A stretch of DNA of 7,205 bases from Dehalococcoidia bacterium (GTDB taxonomy: Bacteria; Chloroflexota; Dehalococcoidia; Dehalococcoidales; Fen-1064). A model generated the notes under the pieces. The model searched no databases. It saw nothing but the letters and a program-made list of their open reading frames with translations, and had not been told where the DNA came from. This document shows positions 6,048 to 7,205 of this stretch, piece by piece. Position numbers and translations under genes: made by a program. Every line of letters starts with the position of its first letter. The stretch's first letter is position 1. The stretch spans positions 1 to 7,205 of the forward strand of contig PMCB01000078.1 of NCBI GenBank assembly GCA_003153955.1, written 5' to 3'.

Positions 6048-6217
6048 TATTCATGTCCGGATAATTCGCCGTATTACGATGATTAAACTATAGCAGCAAA
6101 AAGTATCCGAGAGTGTTTAAATAATGCCTGTCATAAAAGGCGTGTTCAGAGTTAAAAAAACCAGCATACTGGATAGCTGGAATAATGTTCATTATTTATT
6201 ACTCTTTCTTGAGGACA

Positions 6218-6688
6218 ATGGCCGGTACTAATACTGACAATCCGACTATATATGACATGGAAAAGGCAAAGAACGAGCGCGCGGCGAAAAATAGTGCGAA
6301 CTGGTTTTTTCTGATTGCCGGACTGTCGGTGGTCAATTCGATCTTTTATTTGAGCGGCGGTAAATATACTTTCCTTATTGGACTTGGCATAACGCAATTC
6401 ATTGCGGGATTTGCCAAAGGCTTCGGACAAGGGCAATTGATTCCATTCGCTGTGATTTTAACCATTTTAATCGCCGGAATGTTCGCTGCTTTGGGGCTTT
6501 TTTCCAGGAAACTGATGGCTTGGGCATTTGTTACCGGCATAATACTGTATATTCTGGATGCTTTACTTTTTATCTGGGTAAAAGACTGGCTCAGTTTTGG
6601 ATTTCATATTATTGCCCTCTATTTCCTCGTCCTGGGAGTGGCCGCCTGCTTCAGACTCCACAAGAAAACGCAGCCAACATTGGAATGA
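6218..6688 (+). CDS. Multi-pass membrane protein of unknown function
   Basis: I do not recognise a named family. Starting from ATG 6218 the protein has 156 residues: a polar N-terminus ending in MEKAKNERAAKNSANW (14-29), then four or five hydrophobic segments at about 28-46, 50-66, 74-96, 100-121 and 126-146, and a short basic tail ending HKKTQPTLE. The KNERAAKNSANWFFLIAGLS block recalls an uncharacterised family of small integral membrane proteins in various bacteria, but this is only an impression. The start is uncertain. ATG 6218 has GAGGA at 6211-6215, unusually close at 2 bases. An in-frame ATG at 6185 would add 11 residues (MFIIYYSFLRT) but has no ribosome site, and ATG 6257 would shorten the protein. 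The gene is AT-richer than comEC. No clear promoter was found in the 170 bases upstream. It converges with the HIT gene. Confidence 0.75.
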   Translation: MAGTNTDNPTIYDMEKAKNERAAKNSANWFFLIAGLSVVNSIFYLSGGKYTFLIGLGITQFIAGFAKGFGQGQLIPFAVILTILIAGMFAALGLFSRKLMAWAFVTGIILYILDALLFIWVKDWLSFGFHIIALYFLVLGVAACFRLHKKTQPTLE

Positions 6689-6758
6689 TAAGGGTTGCCA
6701 AATCACGGCCGGTAAAAAGCTGCACATACCACTGGGTTAATATCCCGATGCCAACAAT

Positions 6759-7205
6759 TTAATTGCTGAATCCGCCCTTGAGCTGCCGGTAAGTATCCGC
6801 CACCGCTTCGGGGATGACCCGCAGACCGCCGATGACCGGCATGAAATTGGTATCGCCCTGCCAGCGCGGCACAATATGCGTGTGGATGTGGTCGGCCTGG
6901 CCGGCCCCGGCCACCGCCCCGATGTTCATCCCCACATTAAAACCGGTCGGTTTGAAGGTTGCTTTCAGCACCGTTACCGATTGGGCAATCAATTCCATGT
7001 GCTCGTGGAGCTCGCGCTTCGGCAATTTATCCAGGTGCGCGATGTGCCGGTAAGGCGCCACCAGCAAATGCCCCGGATTGTAGGGATAATTATTCATCAT
7101 GATGAAATTCCATTTCCCGCGGTACAAAATCAGGTTGCTTTCATCGTCGTCTTCATTCGGCAAATCGCAGAGGAAACAACCTTGCGGCTTCTCCATGCGG
7201 ATGTA
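6759..7205 (-). CDS. HIT-family protein, Ap4A phosphorylase/hydrolase-like (N-terminus outside window)
   Basis: Histidine-triad proteins hydrolyse or phosphorolyse nucleotide phosphates such as Ap4A. The active-site motif HIHTHIV is complete; numbering from the Met at 7196, its histidines are H103, H105 and H107, and H105 should be the nucleophile. An N-terminal CFLC pair (C7, C10) together with H51 fits the zinc site of the zinc-containing HIT branch. The NYPYNPGHLLVAPYRH block and the tail after the triad, PRWQGDTNFMPVIGG then VIPEAV, match the Ap4A-phosphorylase type as in mycobacterial Rv2613c. The frame stays open upstream of the Met at 7196 and reads YIR to the window edge. Family members commonly begin with an LWAPWRMEYI-like segment just before this point, so the true start is probably beyond base 7205 and the Met at 7196 internal. 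The stop is TAA (6761-6759 on the minus strand). It converges with the membrane protein at 6218-6688, and the 70 bases between them hold no obvious terminator. Confidence 0.92.
   Translation of the reverse strand, partial: YIRMEKPQGCFLCDLPNEDDDESNLILYRGKWNFIMMNNYPYNPGHLLVAPYRHIAHLDKLPKRELHEHMELIAQSVTVLKATFKPTGFNVGMNIGAVAGAGQADHIHTHIVPRWQGDTNFMPVIGGLRVIPEAVADTYRQLKGGFSN

Noticed and set aside
6061..6217. Possible promoter for the membrane protein at 6218 (TTCGCC then TATAGC)
   Set aside because: Only 3 of 6 matches in the -35 box; short hairpins here (GCCT/AGGC, CCAGC/GCTGG) are too weak to call.
6689..6758. Bidirectional terminator between the convergent genes
   Set aside because: Only GGG/CCC and CAATT/AATTG mini-palindromes with unsuitable loops and no T-runs were found.
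1..7205. CRISPR array, tRNA/rRNA, transposase, toxin-antitoxin or phage genes
   Set aside because: No regularly spaced repeats, no recognisable tRNA-like cloverleaf, no mobile-element proteins and no small gene pair of that kind were seen on either strand.

Overview
This is a bacterial chromosomal window with mostly housekeeping content, dense with genes in its first and middle parts. Coding usage is moderately GC-rich, and the intergenic spacers are clearly AT-richer. The set of families suggests an environmental, probably anaerobic lineage: a polA-mutM pair, a compact ComEA-ComEC operon, a DUF5808/PH-like membrane protein and an Ap4A-phosphorylase-type HIT protein. My best guess is Chloroflexota, class Dehalococcoidia. 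It rests on remembered resemblance of the ComEA helix-hairpin-helix region and the small membrane proteins, so it is an inference, and I see no taxonomic marker gene.

Layout, left to right. Bases 1-524 are the 3' end of DNA polymerase I (polA), with the fingers O-helix and the palm HDE motif intact. mutM (formamidopyrimidine-DNA glycosylase, 525-1340) begins at the very next base after the polA stop. A 356-base spacer without a gene (1341-1696) holds AT-rich, repeat-like sequence and two inverted repeats. A single-pass membrane protein with a DUF5808-like N-terminus and a PH-like C-terminus lies at 1697-2245. A 288-base spacer (2246-2533) carries an inverted repeat and a good sigma-70-type promoter with a palindrome over its -35 box. 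comEA (2534-3043) and comEC (3050-5437) follow as a two-gene operon. A 217-base spacer (5438-5654) holds a possible terminator and then a strong extended -10 promoter with repeated AATGAT/ATCATT half-sites. Next come a zinc-ribbon DUF4190 membrane protein (5655-6047) and a multi-pass membrane protein of unknown function (6218-6688). On the minus strand a HIT-family hydrolase/phosphorylase enters from the right edge (6759-7205); its N-terminus probably lies outside the window.

Functionally, polA and mutM form a DNA repair pair: MutM removes oxidised purines and Pol I fills gaps. ComEA and ComEC form the core of the DNA-uptake apparatus: ComEA is the membrane-anchored double-strand DNA receptor, and ComEC is the transmembrane channel with a metallo-beta-lactamase nuclease domain. 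The two small membrane proteins have no assignable role.

I looked for a previously undescribed system (defence cassette, retroelement, CRISPR, phage or toxin-antitoxin) and found none. The points most worth a second look are the architecture of the regulatory regions, the changed signature residues in ComEC and MutM, the ComEA/ComEC junction, and the domain pairing in the 1697-2245 gene.
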